Shown in pieces: positions 16,180-16,508 of a stretch of DNA of 16,508 nt (the stretch's first letter is position 1; each line of letters begins with the position of its first letter). The position numbers were made by a program, and so were the translations under genes. The notes under the pieces are model-generated. The model ran no database searches and had not been told where the DNA came from. It saw nothing but the letters and a program-made list of their open reading frames with translations. The DNA comes from Gammaproteobacteria bacterium (GTDB taxonomy: Bacteria; Pseudomonadota; Gammaproteobacteria; Eutrophobiales; Eutrophobiaceae). The DNA lies in the NCBI GenBank assembly GCA_016198885.1, contig JACQHV010000053.1, forward strand, positions 1-16,508, in the 5' to 3' direction.

Positions 16180-16508
16180 TCTAAACTCTCCACTGTGATA
16201 TCTTTGCCAGCGACAACATGGCCTGAAAGTGCCGGTAGATCATCTGGGAGTACATCAAGTAAACGTAATGCCCCGCTCATGACCCTGGAAAATATCGGGG
16301 CGGCAACCTGGCCACCATAATATTGTTCACCTTGTGGTTCATCGATCACCACCACCATTACCAAGCGGGGATCACCAGCCGGAGCTATTCCGGCAAACAG
16401 TGACAAATAACGATCTTCAAAATAACCACCTGAAACAGATTTGTGTACAGTACCGGTTTTGCCTGCTACCCGATATCCGGTTACAGCTGCCCGTTGTCCG
16501 GTTCCTTC
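16176..16508 (-). CDS. ftsI: Septal peptidoglycan transpeptidase FtsI (PBP3), C-terminal end only
   Basis: The gene enters from the right edge; 110 C-terminal residues are present. GYRVAGKTGTVHK contains the KTG triad of penicillin-binding protein transpeptidase domains. The sequence LSLFAGIAPAGDPRLVMVVVIDEP, with GEQYYGGQVAAPIFSRVM after it, is the standard end of class B PBPs of the FtsI group. The active-site serine and the N-terminal membrane anchor lie outside the window. FtsI cross-links septal peptidoglycan in the periplasm with FtsW. Position directly upstream of murE, with overlapping stop and start, supports FtsI over PBP2. The frame is open from the window edge, so the methionine-like TTG at 16406 is not a start. 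Confidence 0.96.
   Translation of the reverse strand, partial: EGTGQRAAVTGYRVAGKTGTVHKSVSGGYFEDRYLSLFAGIAPAGDPRLVMVVVIDEPQGEQYYGGQVAAPIFSRVMSGALRLLDVLPDDLPALSGHVVAGKDITVESLE

Noticed and set aside
1..16508. Search for a novel system, CRISPR array, mobile element or RNA gene
   Set aside because: Every gene fits the well-known dcw cluster and its usual neighbours. No direct repeat array, inverted-repeat element, tRNA or compositional break was visible by reading.

Overview
The window is most of a bacterial division and cell wall (dcw) cluster. It is read almost entirely from the minus strand, so the biological order runs from high to low coordinates: ftsI (3' end only), murE, murF, mraY, murD, ftsW, murG, murC, murB, ddlB, ftsQ, ftsA, ftsZ, lpxC. 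Beyond lpxC lies a short plus-strand gene of the DUF721/DciA family, and then the 5' end of a minus-strand membrane-anchored gene that looks like the M23-type envelope peptidase often found there.

Organism: the cell is Gram-negative and makes LPS, since it has lpxC. Its peptidoglycan uses meso-diaminopimelate, since MurE carries the DNPR motif. The complete order, the arrangement lpxC / DUF721 / M23-type gene, a murB without the type I insert inside the cluster, the modest GC content, and the style of the LpxC, MraY and FtsQ sequences suggest a betaproteobacterium, perhaps Nitrosomonadales-like. This is inference from remembered family patterns, not a search.

Layout: from 16508 down to 3148 the genes are packed with overlaps of 4 to 11 bases or gaps of at most about 41 bases, as in one long transcription unit. 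A 37-base leader with a perfect Shine-Dalgarno sequence precedes ftsZ. The only sizeable gap in the cluster is the 122 bases between ftsZ and lpxC. It holds a good sigma70-type promoter (TTGACA, 17-base spacer, TACAAA) and a small hairpin covering the lpxC ribosome binding site. lpxC and the DUF721 gene converge on a shared hairpin terminator. No stretch longer than 300 bases lacks a gene.

How the genes work together: MurB, MurC, MurD, MurE, Ddl and MurF make UDP-MurNAc-pentapeptide in the cytoplasm. MraY and MurG turn it into lipid II at the inner membrane. FtsW polymerises lipid II and FtsI cross-links the product at the septum. FtsZ and FtsA form the cytoplasmic division ring, and FtsQ links it to the periplasmic synthases. 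LpxC commits UDP-acyl-GlcNAc to lipid A, balancing outer-membrane and wall growth.

I see no mobile element, CRISPR array, RNA gene or unknown multi-gene system. This is an ordinary core-genome region, and the findings are modest points about gene starts and regulatory sites.
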